Counted from the first letter of the stretch, positions 1 to 9,788 are shown. The stretch is 39,538 bases of DNA from JAVJRN01 sp047635055 (GCA_047635055.1 JBLIIJ010000030.1:1-39538), one strand, 5' to 3'. Program-made: numbers and translations. The notes: generated by a model from the sequence alone, not told the origin.

Positions 1-3000
1 TGATCATTCTGTCCTCAAATGTGCTGATGACATTGAGTCTTAGATTGTGGCCACCAGGATATTTCTGACCAAAACCTTCTATTTCCTTTATCAAGTTTTC
101 GTTTACATCATTGAGTCGCATTTGTAACTCAATGCCTTTGGTGAATTTCTCTCTGATTTCGTCTAAAGGCTCAATGGTACGTATTTTAAACTCCAAGTCA
201 TCACTTTTCCAGCGCGGCATAGCACTACCAACAATGTATAAAAACCACCCCGTTTCCAGATAAGGTTTGAAGTTGATATAGTCTTGAGAGAACAAGAAGA
301 AGCTATGGTTGTCATTGAAATCTTCCAAGGTGAATTGACCAAATGGTTTACCTGTTTTGGTCGTTCGATGTTGGACACTGCTCACAATTCCTCCTAAGCG
401 CAGCTCCCTTCCTTTAATAGCATGAAGGTCTACCATTAAGCCGAGATGGCCATTTGTGAGATAGTCGATTTCAAACTTGAATTGATCGAGCGGATGACCG
501 GAAATATACAATCCGACCATTTCTTTTTCAATATTTAGTTTTTCTATTTCACCGTATGGCTCTATTCTCCCAACTCTCGGCAGCATAGAAACAGATCCCG
601 CTTCACTTGCACCGCCAAAAAGAGACACCTGATTGGACTCTTCTTCTTGCTGCATTTTGTTAGCATATCGAATGGCTTTTTCAATAACCGTAGTACCGTC
701 TTGATCAGGATCGATATACTGCCGCCTATGAAACTCCTCAAAGCAATCAAATCCACCAGCTTTTGCTAAACTCTCGAATGATTTTTTATTTACCGACCGT
801 AGATTTACACGAGTGGCAAACTCGAAAATATCTTTAAAATGTCCTTTTTCGTCTCTTTTATCAATGATTTCTAATACCGCAGATTCGCCAGTTCCCTTGA
901 CGGCTCCCATGCCAAAGCGAATTTCGCCTGCTTGATTGACCTCAAAGTTGAGCCCTGACTCGTTGATGTGTGGACCTAAAACGGGAATACTTCTGTTTTT
1001 ACATTCTTCCATGAAGAAGCTCACCTTTTCAATATTACTCTGATTGTGGGTGAGGACGGAGGCCATATACTCCGATGGGTAGTTGGCTTTGAGATATCCA
1101 GTATGGTATGCGACAACAGAATAGCAGGTACTATGCGATTTGTTAAAGGCATAGGCTGCAAATGCTTCCCAATCTTTCCATATTTTCTCAAGCTTTGCTT
1201 CATCGTGACCTTTTTCGATAGCCTGACCAATGAATTGCGGCTTCATCTTGTCGAGTACGTCACGTTTTTTCTTACCCATGGCTTTACGCAAAACATCAGC
1301 TTCACCTTTTGTAAATCCAGCTATTTTTTGCGAAAGAAGCATGACTTGCTCTTGATAAACCGTAATTCCATAGGTTTCCGCAAGATATCCTTCCATGTCG
1401 TCTAGGTCATAAACGATTTCTTTTCGGCCATGCTTTCTGTCAATAAATTCAGGAATGTACTCCATCGGTCCTGGACGGTAGAGTGCGTTCATGGCAATAA
1501 GGTCTTCCAGTTTATCTGGCTTTAAAGCACGTAAATGCTTCTGCATACCAGGAGACTCAAACTGGAATGTACCATTAGTTTCTCCTCGCTGATAAAGCTC
1601 GTATGTCTTTTGGTCATCGAGTGGGATTTTATCTACATCGATCGCTATTCCATGACGTTTTCGTACATTTTCTATTGCCGTTTTGATAATGGATAGGGTT
1701 CTTAATCCTAAAAAATCCATTTTCAACATACCTGCATCTTCTACAACGGAGTTGTCAAACTGCGTGACATACAAGCTGGAATCTTTCGCTTTGGCCAACG
1801 GAACGAAATTGGTCATATCACTTGGCGTGATAATGACACCACATGCGTGAATTCCTGTATTCCTCAAGGAACCCTCAAGAATCACGGCTAGATTTAGCAC
1901 TTGAGCGGGGAGGTCCTTCCCATGCTTTATTGCTTCAAGTTCTTTGACCTCCTTAAAAGCGTCTTTAAGTTTAATACCTGGCCTTTCCGGAATGAGTTTG
2001 GCAATGGCGTCTGTTTCAGGTAATGGAAGTTCCATCACTCTACCTGCATCGCGAATGGCCGATTTGGCCGCCATTGTACCGTAAGTAATGATTTGCGCTA
2101 CTTGTGTAGAACCGTATTTTTTCACTACATAATCAATAACTTTTTCTCGCCCTTCATTGTCAAAGTCAATATCAATATCGGGAAGTGATACTCTATCAGG
2201 ATTCAAAAAACGCTCAAAAAGGAGGTCATATGCAATTGGATCTACATTGGTGATACCAATACAATAGGCCACAGCAGAACCTGCCGCCGATCCACGACCG
2301 GGACCAACAGCGACACCAATTCTCCGCGCTTCTGAAGTAAAATCTTGTACAATAAGGAAGTACCCAGGATATCCAGTATTTTCAATGGTTTTCAACTCGA
2401 AATCCAAACGCTCTCGAATTTCATCCGTGATCACTTCATAGCGATTTTCGGCACCCAAATAAGTCAAATGTTTTAAATAACCATTTTCACCTCGCTTTCC
2501 TCCATCTGTTTTGTCTTGAGGATCTAGAAATTCTTCTGGAATATCAAACTCAGGCAATAGCACGGAACGCTCTAGCTTGTAAGCTTCCACTTTATCAACG
2601 ATCTCGGTAATGTTCTCAATGGCTTCCGGAAGATCCGTGAAGGCCTTTTTCATCTCATCCTGAGATTTGAAATAGTATTTCGAATTTCTTAAGCCCGGGC
2701 GAAAGCCTCTTCCACGCCCAATCGGTGTACTTTGCTTTTCGTTCTCTTTGATACAAATAAGTACGTCATGGGCTTTGTTATCTTCTTCTTTTAGATAGAA
2801 AAGCTCATTGGTAGCGACCAGTTTTACCTCATGCTTTCTAGCTAGGGCTACTAGAATTCCGTTGAGGTGATTTTCGTCATCGAGATCATGCCGGTTGATT
2901 TCGAGATAGAAGTCATCGCCAAAAACACCTTTCCAATAAACGAGGGCTTCTTCTGCTTGAGTCTCACCGACATTAAGTACCAAATTGGGAATTTCTCCAA

Positions 3001-4129
3001 ACAAGCCGCCACTTAGGGCCATGACACCTTCGGAATATTGCTCAATTAATGCTTTATCAATCCTTGGATATAAACCATAATTACCCTCTATATAGGCTAG
3101 AGAACTAAGCTTCACCAAGTTGTCATAGCCTTTTTTGTTTTTGGCTAAAAGAACCTGCCGAAATCGACGATCTGGATCATCTTTTGTGAATTGCAATCTT
3201 TTACGATCAACAGCCACGAAAAATTCACAACCAACAATTGGTTTTATGTCTGCAGCGAATGCTGCTCTTACAAACTTGAAAGCACCAAACATATTACCCA
3301 AATCTGTCAAACCGACAGCAGGCATATTCATTTCTTTGGCTTTGGCAACTATCGACTGTACGTCTGGTGTTGCTTGCAGTACGGAGAATTGTGAATGTAC
3401 ATGAAGATGAGAAAACGCACCCTTAATATCCTTAACGGCTACTTTTTTTGTCCCGGTCTTTCCTGCTGACTTTTCTCTGAGATTTTCAAAGTTTGCTGCG
3501 GCCAAATCCGGAGCATCATAAACAATGGCAGACTTATCCGTGTCATCATGAGGCGGTATGATGCCTCTTTTAAGACATTCAAAAAATGCTTTGGCGGTAG
3601 CATCTACATCGTAAGCAGCATCATGTGCATCACCGAAACCTTCTCCAAAAAGTTTCTCGTAAAGCTCGATAAGCTTTGGCATTTTTAATCGACCACCAAT
3701 ACCACCTTTGAGCTGTGTGAATTCTTTAGTCTGCGTACTGGTATCTAGGTTTGGATAGCCTTCAAGTAGATTTTCAACACCATTTCGTAAATACTCCGCA
3801 CCGATTATTTTATTATCAAACTCGATATTGTGCCCTACAAGGGCTTCTGCTTTTCTTAAGTCCTGTGTGAAAATATCGAGAACTTCACGAAGGTCGCTTC
3901 CTGTGTCTAAGGCACGTTGCGTAGAGATACCATGGATTTTTTCAGCATTGAAAGGGATGGTAAAACCGACAGGCTTTACAACATAATTGCCTTGTGAAAG
4001 TAGCTTTCCTGAATGGTCATGGAGCTGCCATGCAAGCTGAACGAGTCTTGGCCAGTTGTCAAAATCAGTTAAAGGGGCAGACTTACTTCTTGGTAAACCG
4101 GTGGTTTCCGTATCAAATACGAGGTACAT
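1..4129 (-). CDS. dnaE: DNA polymerase III alpha subunit with fused N-terminal 3'-5' exonuclease (3' end cut by window edge)
   Basis: Replicative polymerase of the C family. The frame stays open from the ATG at 4129 to the window edge (at least 1376 codons), and the stop lies outside. Residues 1-185 are a DnaQ-like exonuclease with a full DEDDh set: D6 and E8 (FDTET), D105 (HNIEFD), H169 and D174 (HDAAYD). A PHP domain begins at HLHVHS (241-246). The polymerase core has VGPGRGSAAGS and the catalytic aspartates in PDIDIDF. An OB-fold region follows near the end (LRLGGIVSSVQHRTTKTGKP). The usual PHP motif TDHGN reads TDLGN here, so one metal-binding His is missing. This suggests proofreading by the fused exonuclease instead of PHP. 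Family knowledge: DnaE proteins of about 1,400 residues are usual in this phylum, so only a short C-terminal piece should be missing. Identity is very secure. Confidence 0.97.
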   Translation of the reverse strand, partial: MYLVFDTETTGLPRSKSAPLTDFDNWPRLVQLAWQLHDHSGKLLSQGNYVVKPVGFTIPFNAEKIHGISTQRALDTGSDLREVLDIFTQDLRKAEALVGHNIEFDNKIIGAEYLRNGVENLLEGYPNLDTSTQTKEFTQLKGGIGGRLKMPKLIELYEKLFGEGFGDAHDAAYDVDATAKAFFECLKRGIIPPHDDTDKSAIVYDAPDLAAANFENLREKSAGKTGTKKVAVKDIKGAFSHLHVHSQFSVLQATPDVQSIVAKAKEMNMPAVGLTDLGNMFGAFKFVRAAFAADIKPIVGCEFFVAVDRKRLQFTKDDPDRRFRQVLLAKNKKGYDNLVKLSSLAYIEGNYGLYPRIDKALIEQYSEGVMALSGGLFGEIPNLVLNVGETQAEEALVYWKGVFGDDFYLEINRHDLDDENHLNGILVALARKHEVKLVATNELFYLKEEDNKAHDVLICIKENEKQSTPIGRGRGFRPGLRNSKYYFKSQDEMKKAFTDLPEAIENITEIVDKVEAYKLERSVLLPEFDIPEEFLDPQDKTDGGKRGENGYLKHLTYLGAENRYEVITDEIRERLDFELKTIENTGYPGYFLIVQDFTSEARRIGVAVGPGRGSAAGSAVAYCIGITNVDPIAYDLLFERFLNPDRVSLPDIDIDFDNEGREKVIDYVVKKYGSTQVAQIITYGTMAAKSAIRDAGRVMELPLPETDAIAKLIPERPGIKLKDAFKEVKELEAIKHGKDLPAQVLNLAVILEGSLRNTGIHACGVIITPSDMTNFVPLAKAKDSSLYVTQFDNSVVEDAGMLKMDFLGLRTLSIIKTAIENVRKRHGIAIDVDKIPLDDQKTYELYQRGETNGTFQFESPGMQKHLRALKPDKLEDLIAMNALYRPGPMEYIPEFIDRKHGRKEIVYDLDDMEGYLAETYGITVYQEQVMLLSQKIAGFTKGEADVLRKAMGKKKRDVLDKMKPQFIGQAIEKGHDEAKLEKIWKDWEAFAAYAFNKSHSTCYSVVAYHTGYLKANYPSEYMASVLTHNQSNIEKVSFFMEECKNRSIPVLGPHINESGLNFEVNQAGEIRFGMGAVKGTGESAVLEIIDKRDEKGHFKDIFEFATRVNLRSVNKKSFESLAKAGGFDCFEEFHRRQYIDPDQDGTTVIEKAIRYANKMQQEEESNQVSLFGGASEAGSVSMLPRVGRIEPYGEIEKLNIEKEMVGLYISGHPLDQFKFEIDYLTNGHLGLMVDLHAIKGRELRLGGIVSSVQHRTTKTGKPFGQFTLEDFNDNHSFFLFSQDYINFKPYLETGWFLYIVGSAMPRWKSDDLEFKIRTIEPLDEIREKFTKGIELQMRLNDVNENLIKEIEGFGQKYPGGHNLRLNVISTFEDRMI

Positions 4130-4153
4130 AATCGAATGCTTGTTGGTGGTATT

Positions 4154-4174
4154 ATTGACGTCACACGCGTCAAT
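4154..4174. promoter_or_regulatory. Inverted repeat in the dnaE leader, possible operator
   Basis: ATTGACG (4154-4160) and CGTCAAT (4168-4174) form a perfect 7-bp dyad with a 7-bp spacer, about 25 bp before the dnaE start. This position would suit an operator or a leader hairpin. No known regulator is recognised, and a match this short could be chance. Confidence 0.25.
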
Positions 4175-4360
4175 CAAATCAACTTACAAACTAATCAAAA
4201 CGAGCGCAATTTTGGTTCAATTATGTAGAGAAAATTGTTACGATAAAGATAAATTTCTATGTTCAACGAGCGGCCTAGACAACAAGCTTAGTTCACTTTT
4301 TAATTGATGTAATACGCTATGACTTCACAGTCAATTATATAGAGAATCACATCAATAGAA

Positions 4361-4391
4361 AAAGGCTACTTTTCATTGAAAAGTAGCCTTT
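4361..4391 (-). terminator. Rho-independent terminator of the first permease
   Basis: A perfect 13-bp stem (4361-4373 with 4379-4391) has a 5-nt loop. On the minus strand it is followed by a run of T. It lies 30 bp past the stop of the permease gene, which fits a terminator for that gene. Confidence 0.85.
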
Positions 4392-4420
4392 GGAATATCG
4401 CATGATATTTCTTTCAAGAC

Positions 4421-6841
4421 TTATTCATCTTTTAATGTTTCCGCGGGGTTGATCACTGCGGTAGATATTGATCTATGTGCAATGGTGATTAATGCAATAA
4501 TCATCGTGAGACCAAAGGCTACTGCGAAATAGCGAATACCCAAGTTGATGCTGTAAGCATAAGACGCTAGCCATTGACCTGAAAAATAGTAGGCGAGCGG
4601 TGCGGCTATGGTGAAAGCCACAACAGTCAATAAGATAATTTCCTTTGAAAAAAGACCAAGAATACTGAATATACTGGCGCCAAGTACTTTCCTCACGCCA
4701 ATTTCTTTGGTGCGGTTTATTGCGATAAATGAGATTAGGCCATACAAGCCTAAGCAGCCAATGACAATAGAAATGATGGAGAAAATACGCATTAACGTAG
4801 CGGTTCTTTTTTCTTTCTCATAATACTGAGCGAGCTCCTCATCGAAAAAATCATAGTCAATCACATATTCAGGATAGACATGCTCCCATGCATTTCGAAA
4901 CTGATCTAAGCCCGTTTCAATGGCCGATGTTGAGGCCAATTTGAATGACATACCGTAAAATACACGTGGTTCATAGATCAATAAAACGAAATCTATAGGC
5001 TCGTCAAGTGACTGAGAATGAAAGTCCTCCATAATTCCAACGATCTGTTTATCTCCATTCCAACCAGTATCAAGGTTCTCTCCAATGGCTTTTTCATAGT
5101 TGTCTTTAAACCCTATGAGGTCCGCTATTTTTCTATTGACAACAATGACATTACTGCTATCTCCTTTTCTCAATTGTCTACCAGCAAGGAGTTGTAATCC
5201 GAATAAGTCGAAATAATCTTCATCTACACATTTAAAATTACCATGATATGATATTTCAGAATTCAAAGGAGCATAGTCAAAATGGGAATGCGAGTTATTA
5301 TTACCGGTTGGCTGACTCAACATAAAGCTGACCTTATCAATAGCTGGACTTGAAACCATTATTTCTTTAAATCGATCCATTTTGACTTTGTCTTGATCGG
5401 GCAAATAGCTATTAACGATCGAGTCTTTATCAAATCCTAACCCCACACTTGCAAAAAAATCCATCTGCGCAGTGACAACCAAAGTGCCAATAATCAAAAA
5501 TTGAGAAATGGAGAATTGCAGTATTACCAACCCCTTTCTCAAGGAGAATCCAGAGGTCTTGTGATTACTCAATTTACTTTTTAATGCTTGAATGGTATTC
5601 ATTCTGGCGAGTAAAAAAGAGGGGTAAAAACCGGAAATCGCACTGACAGTGATCAGTAATCCAAGAGCAAATAAAACGATCATTGGGTCATGAAAAAGAT
5701 CCAAATAAAGTCGGTAACCAATGACATCTTCCATGAATATGAACATGATTTCGGTAAGGGCGAGGGAGACCACTAATCCGAAAAAGGTAATCATTGATAT
5801 CTCAGACATAAATTGACCAACCAACTGTTCTGCTCTGCTGCCAATAGCTTTTCTAATCCCAATCTCTTTCGCACGATTGGCCGCTTGCGCTGTGGCCAGA
5901 TTGATGAAATTAATGCTAGCGGTAAGTATGAGGAACAAGCCAATCACGCCGAGTGCGTACAAAAAATCCATTGATACCGTTTCAGCATAAGCACCTATCT
6001 CTGGATTAAAATGAATATTAGCTAAAGACTGCAATTTGTATCTACGTCGAGCAGTTTCTTCTTCACCGATATATTTTTCAATCATAGCTGGGAATTGCTC
6101 GTTTATTGCTGCTATGTTTTGTTCCGATCCGAGTAAGACATAAGTATTTGTTCCGGAGCTTGTAGAATTCCATTCTTTGCCATCTCCATAGTATGCATTA
6201 CAATGTTTTAATCCATCATACTCAAATAGGTAGTCAAACTGCAAATTGCTAGACTTTGGGAAGTCTTTTATCACACCCGTTACAGTAAAGTCATTTTTAT
6301 AATTGACTATTTTGCCAATAGCCACATGCTCTTCCCCTTCTTTTAGTTTGAAAAGGGTACGTGCGCCTGTTTCACTTAGCACCACGGTATTGGGTTCTAT
6401 AAGTGCCGAGTTGTGGTCTCCTGCAATCCATTGTGTTGTGAAAATTTCGAAGAAGTCTTGTTCAACAAAGGCGATTCCATTATCAATAAGAAACTTATCG
6501 AGTTGACCTTTTTCGTTGGTTATATCGAGTTGATCTCCACCGCCCGAATAAGTTCTGGTAACTTTTAAAACGTCAGTAAAATCCTCTCTTACCGCTACGC
6601 CAAGAGGATGCGGGTTTCCCATTCCTTTTTCTACCCTGTCAGGATATACACTTTCACCATAAACTCTATAAATATTCTCGTAGTTTTCCTGATGTTTATC
6701 AAAGCTGAATTCATAACGAATGACCTTGAAAATAACCAATGAACAACCTAAGCCTAGAGCGAGCCCAATAATGTTGATAAAAGTATAGGCGCTATTTTTC
6801 TTGAGTGTTCGAAGCGCAGTTATGATATAATTTTTAAGCAT
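4421..6841 (-). CDS. MacB/FtsX-like ABC transporter permease
   Basis: Inner-membrane permease of 806 residues in the large Bacteroidota MacB-like group. It has an N-terminal helix (about 19-40) and a periplasmic MacB-type domain. A first FtsX block (about 290-410) carries the sequence ANRAKEIGIRKAIGS. A second helix near the middle (LVILQFSISQFLIIGTLVV) precedes another periplasmic stretch. The C-terminal FtsX block carries the parallel sequence NRTKEIGVRKVLGAS. Such permeases normally need a separate MacB-type ATPase, and none is in this window. The gene is divergent from an NtrC-type regulator and has a sigma-54 promoter candidate about 30 bp upstream. By family it may export a peptide or lipid, or work as a mechanotransmission complex. 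The substrate cannot be read from the sequence. Confidence 0.93.
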   Translation of the reverse strand: MLKNYIITALRTLKKNSAYTFINIIGLALGLGCSLVIFKVIRYEFSFDKHQENYENIYRVYGESVYPDRVEKGMGNPHPLGVAVREDFTDVLKVTRTYSGGGDQLDITNEKGQLDKFLIDNGIAFVEQDFFEIFTTQWIAGDHNSALIEPNTVVLSETGARTLFKLKEGEEHVAIGKIVNYKNDFTVTGVIKDFPKSSNLQFDYLFEYDGLKHCNAYYGDGKEWNSTSSGTNTYVLLGSEQNIAAINEQFPAMIEKYIGEEETARRRYKLQSLANIHFNPEIGAYAETVSMDFLYALGVIGLFLILTASINFINLATAQAANRAKEIGIRKAIGSRAEQLVGQFMSEISMITFFGLVVSLALTEIMFIFMEDVIGYRLYLDLFHDPMIVLFALGLLITVSAISGFYPSFLLARMNTIQALKSKLSNHKTSGFSLRKGLVILQFSISQFLIIGTLVVTAQMDFFASVGLGFDKDSIVNSYLPDQDKVKMDRFKEIMVSSPAIDKVSFMLSQPTGNNNSHSHFDYAPLNSEISYHGNFKCVDEDYFDLFGLQLLAGRQLRKGDSSNVIVVNRKIADLIGFKDNYEKAIGENLDTGWNGDKQIVGIMEDFHSQSLDEPIDFVLLIYEPRVFYGMSFKLASTSAIETGLDQFRNAWEHVYPEYVIDYDFFDEELAQYYEKEKRTATLMRIFSIISIVIGCLGLYGLISFIAINRTKEIGVRKVLGASIFSILGLFSKEIILLTVVAFTIAAPLAYYFSGQWLASYAYSINLGIRYFAVAFGLTMIIALITIAHRSISTAVINPAETLKDE

Positions 6842-6870
6842 CAGTCCATATTAGATTCGCTTGTCGAATT

Positions 6871-6885
6871 CCAAGAGTAGTGCCA
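6871..6885 (-). promoter_or_regulatory. Candidate sigma-54 (-24/-12) promoter for the first permease
   Basis: The minus strand reads TGGCAC, five bases, then TTGG. The known consensus is TGGCAC-N5-TTGC, so only the last -12 base differs and the spacing is exact. A start site about 12 bp downstream would give a leader of about 20 nt before the ATG at 6841. The divergent neighbour encodes a sigma-54 activator, which strengthens the call. Further upstream, ACAAACAA (6902-6909) and TTGTTTGT (6958-6965) are an inverted pair that could be an activator site, but this is weak. Confidence 0.6.
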
Positions 6886-7123
6886 GTATTGTAAGTATTT
6901 GACAAACAATAGATTAGAAATATTTTGTCTAGTAATTGATGATAAGTGAACACCTTGTTGTTTGTTTTTAATACAGATTGAGCGCTTTTATCCATTGGTG
7001 TAAAAATAGCGGTGATCTTTAATCTATTGATATTTAAAGCCTAATTTAAGCTTGAAATTTGACTGTATGATGAATATTGAAAGTGAGGGTTAATCAATCA
7101 GACAAGCAAGACTTTACCAATAA

Positions 7124-8446
7124 ATGAAAATTAAAGGCAGCATATTAATAGTGGATGATGATGAAGCTGTATTAAGTACGGCTCGTTTGTTTTTAAAGCA
7201 AAAATTTGAATTTGTGCAGACCATCAATCATCCTGACCTTTTTGATGCAGTAATGCGAAGTACAACATTTGATTTGGTGCTTCTCGATATGAATTATAAG
7301 AAAGGAGAAAGCGATGGCGCTGTTGGGTTGAAACTTATCAATCATGTGCTGAGAAATTATCCTTTGATTGATATCATTGCTGTGACAGCTTATGGGGATG
7401 TAGACTTGGCGGTAGAAGCGCTAAAAAGTGGTGCTAGAGATTTTATCACAAAGCCTTGGAACAACGACCGATTGCTCGCGACCATTAACCGATTGATGGT
7501 CTCAAGTACAAATACCAAGCAAGATCAAAATGATGATGACGCAATCATAGGTCAATCGCCGAAGTTGCAGCACGTGCTAGATGTAGTAAAAAAGGTAGCT
7601 CCAACGGATGCCAATGTGCTCATTTTGGGGGATAATGGTACTGGAAAAGATTTGCTTGCGCAAAGAATTCATGATCAATCAAACAGAAAGAACAAGCCAT
7701 TTATTAAAGTCGATTTAGGTGCTTTAGTAGTGTCTATTTTCGAGTCAGAGCTATTTGGACATAAGAAAGGCGCATTTACCGATGCAATCGAGGATCGCAT
7801 TGGTAAAATAGTACTTGCTGATGGAGGTACGCTTTTTTTGGATGAAATAGGAAATATCAGCCTAAGCCAGCAAGCCAAATTATTAACCGTCTTGGAAAGT
7901 AAGACTGTAACGAAGGTAGGTTCAAATGAGCCTCAGGATATTGATATAAGAATTATTTCTGCAACCAATGCTAACATCGAGCATTTGATCGAGGAAGGTC
8001 ATTTTAGACAAGATTTTCTGTACCGAATCAACACGATTGAAATCAGACTTCCAGCGCTAGCAGAACGAAAGGAAGATATTCGTTTCTTGGCCAAGCATTT
8101 TTTAAAAACTTATAAACACAAATACAAAAAACTTTATTTGAAAATTAGTGAGGAGGCGATAGCACTATTAATTGATCATGATTGGCCTGGCAACATTCGA
8201 GAATTGAGTCATGTTTTGGAAAAGACAGTCATCATGGCTGAAAAAGCCTTGATTTCACCAGCTGATATCCATGTGTCTGGTCAGATTAATGAAGATGATA
8301 AGGATAATTTGAATCTTGATGCGATGGAAAAGCGTCTTATTCTCAAATCCTTAAAAAAGAACAAAGGAAACATTACCCATGCAGCGAAAGATCTGGGTAT
8401 TGACAGGCAAGTACTTTATCGCAGACTAGAGAAACATGGTTTATAA
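7124..8446 (+). CDS. NtrC-family sigma-54-dependent response regulator
   Basis: Cytoplasmic transcription activator of 440 residues with the standard three parts. The receiver domain (1-125) has D11-D13, phospho-acceptor D55, T88 and K110. The AAA+ domain (about 140-375) has Walker A GDNGTGKD (169-176), sigma-54 loop GAFTDA (216-221), Walker B LFLDE (237-241) and arginines R295 and R301. The Fis-type helix-turn-helix lies at 405-438. The sigma loop reads GAFTDA where the textbook form is GAFTGA. From memory this variant is common in this phylum, so activity is likely kept. The stop overlaps the start of the histidine kinase, so the two are probably coupled partners. The candidate target is the divergent permease promoter at 6871-6885. 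Confidence 0.96.
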   Translation: MKIKGSILIVDDDEAVLSTARLFLKQKFEFVQTINHPDLFDAVMRSTTFDLVLLDMNYKKGESDGAVGLKLINHVLRNYPLIDIIAVTAYGDVDLAVEALKSGARDFITKPWNNDRLLATINRLMVSSTNTKQDQNDDDAIIGQSPKLQHVLDVVKKVAPTDANVLILGDNGTGKDLLAQRIHDQSNRKNKPFIKVDLGALVVSIFESELFGHKKGAFTDAIEDRIGKIVLADGGTLFLDEIGNISLSQQAKLLTVLESKTVTKVGSNEPQDIDIRIISATNANIEHLIEEGHFRQDFLYRINTIEIRLPALAERKEDIRFLAKHFLKTYKHKYKKLYLKISEEAIALLIDHDWPGNIRELSHVLEKTVIMAEKALISPADIHVSGQINEDDKDNLNLDAMEKRLILKSLKKNKGNITHAAKDLGIDRQVLYRRLEKHGL

Positions 8447-9788
8447 TAAATTCTACTTCAAAATATTAATCCGAGTTTTATTGATAGTGTTCATTGGTCT
8501 TGCCGGAGGTTTCATATTTCCTCGGGAAGATTTATTGTTTACTCAGCTGCTTCTGCTTTTTCTTCTTCTCGGGCTGGTTTGGGAATTGACATCATTCGTC
8601 AATCGTACAAACCAAGATTTGACTCGATTTTTGGCCTCTATAAAGGATAGAGATTTTACGGTCAATTTTAATGAATCCACAGGAAGTAGTTCATTCCAAG
8701 AGTTGGGCAGGGCGTTTAATGAACTGGCCTTTACTTTGCGTGAATTGGAGACTCACAATGAAGGCCAATCTAGATTTCTAGGTTTACTCATTGATCAAAT
8801 GGAATTTGGGGTGATCAATTTTAATGAGAACGATCAAATCACGCTCATAAATAAATACGCTAGCAACATGCTACAAATTCCAAGAGTTAAAGATTGGAAA
8901 AAAATTAAAAATGCCAACACGCAAATCCTCGAAGAGTTTTTAGCATTGGAGGAGACTAAAAACAGATTGATCGAGACGAAAATAGGAGAGAAGCAACAAT
9001 CATTTTCTGTGAGTGCAGCTTCTGTAATCATTCGTGAAGAACACTTTAGAATCATCACTTTTCAGGATATTCAATCGGAAATACAGCAAAAGGAAATCGA
9101 GGCGTGGCAAAGCCTTATAAGAATTCTTACGCACGAGATAATGAACTCCGTTACACCAGTTGTGTCACTTACAGATACAGTAAGAATGATACTGAGAACT
9201 GACGATGGCGACTCTAAGACACTCAACGAGCTGGAAGCGGACAACTTAGAGGATATCAACGAGGCATTAAATATTATTCATGATCGAGGACGAGGCATTA
9301 TTGATTTTGTTTCGAATTATAGGAGGCTAACAAGAGTACCGACTCCCGATCCATCACTTAATTCTTCGAAAAAATTGGTAAATGGCATTTTGGCACTCAT
9401 GAATACAAGCTTAACAGCCAATCGAATAAAACTAGATCTTCAGATAGATGATGTTCAATTGAACATTGATCAATCGCAAATTTCTCAGGTGCTTATCAAT
9501 CTAATTAAGAATGCGATTGAGGTCATGGCAGATGAACCAAAACCTAATCATACGTTGGTATTGATTGGCAATCAAAAGGACAGCCGATATCATTTGACGA
9601 TCGGCGATACAGCTTCAGGTATTCCTAAGGATAAAGTAGACCAGATTTTTGTTCCCTTTTTCACCACTAAAAAAGAGGGGAGCGGTATTGGTCTGAGTTT
9701 CTCAAGACAAATTATGCGCGCTCATGGCGGAACATTAGATTTAAAGTCCACGTCAGAAAATGGGACAGTTTTTGAGCTGGTTTTTTGA
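8436..9788 (+). CDS. Membrane sensor histidine kinase, partner of the NtrC-type regulator
   Basis: Sensor kinase of 450 residues. Two hydrophobic helices (about 8-28 and 33-55) are joined by only a few residues, so there is almost no periplasmic sensor domain. The signal is therefore probably sensed in or under the membrane. A HAMP-like linker (56-105) and a PAS-like region (about 112-212) follow. The H-box has H233 (LTHEIMNS). The ATPase domain has the N-box around N359 (LINLIKNAIE), G1 GDTASG (390-395) and G2 GSGIGL (415-420). The G1 box has TAS where DNG is more usual. The gene starts 11 bp inside the end of the regulator gene, which indicates coupling. The gene after it is convergent, so this is the end of a two-gene operon. 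Confidence 0.95.
   Translation: MVYNKFYFKILIRVLLIVFIGLAGGFIFPREDLLFTQLLLLFLLLGLVWELTSFVNRTNQDLTRFLASIKDRDFTVNFNESTGSSSFQELGRAFNELAFTLRELETHNEGQSRFLGLLIDQMEFGVINFNENDQITLINKYASNMLQIPRVKDWKKIKNANTQILEEFLALEETKNRLIETKIGEKQQSFSVSAASVIIREEHFRIITFQDIQSEIQQKEIEAWQSLIRILTHEIMNSVTPVVSLTDTVRMILRTDDGDSKTLNELEADNLEDINEALNIIHDRGRGIIDFVSNYRRLTRVPTPDPSLNSSKKLVNGILALMNTSLTANRIKLDLQIDDVQLNIDQSQISQVLINLIKNAIEVMADEPKPNHTLVLIGNQKDSRYHLTIGDTASGIPKDKVDQIFVPFFTTKKEGSGIGLSFSRQIMRAHGGTLDLKSTSENGTVFELVF

Larger units (their letters stand above)
4130..4420. other. Intergenic region between dnaE and the first permease
   Basis: It holds the dnaE leader with a 7-bp dyad and, at its left-gene-distal end, the permease terminator. 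Open frames here have no recognisable protein character. No clear TAnnTTTG promoter element was found for dnaE. Confidence 0.5.

Noticed and set aside
1046..1405. 119-codon open frame on the plus strand
   Set aside because: It lies inside dnaE on the opposite strand. The dnaE frame has all expected motifs, so this is a shadow.
4056..4307. 83-codon plus-strand frame across the dnaE start
   Set aside because: It overlaps the exonuclease coding region and the leader, and shows no protein character.
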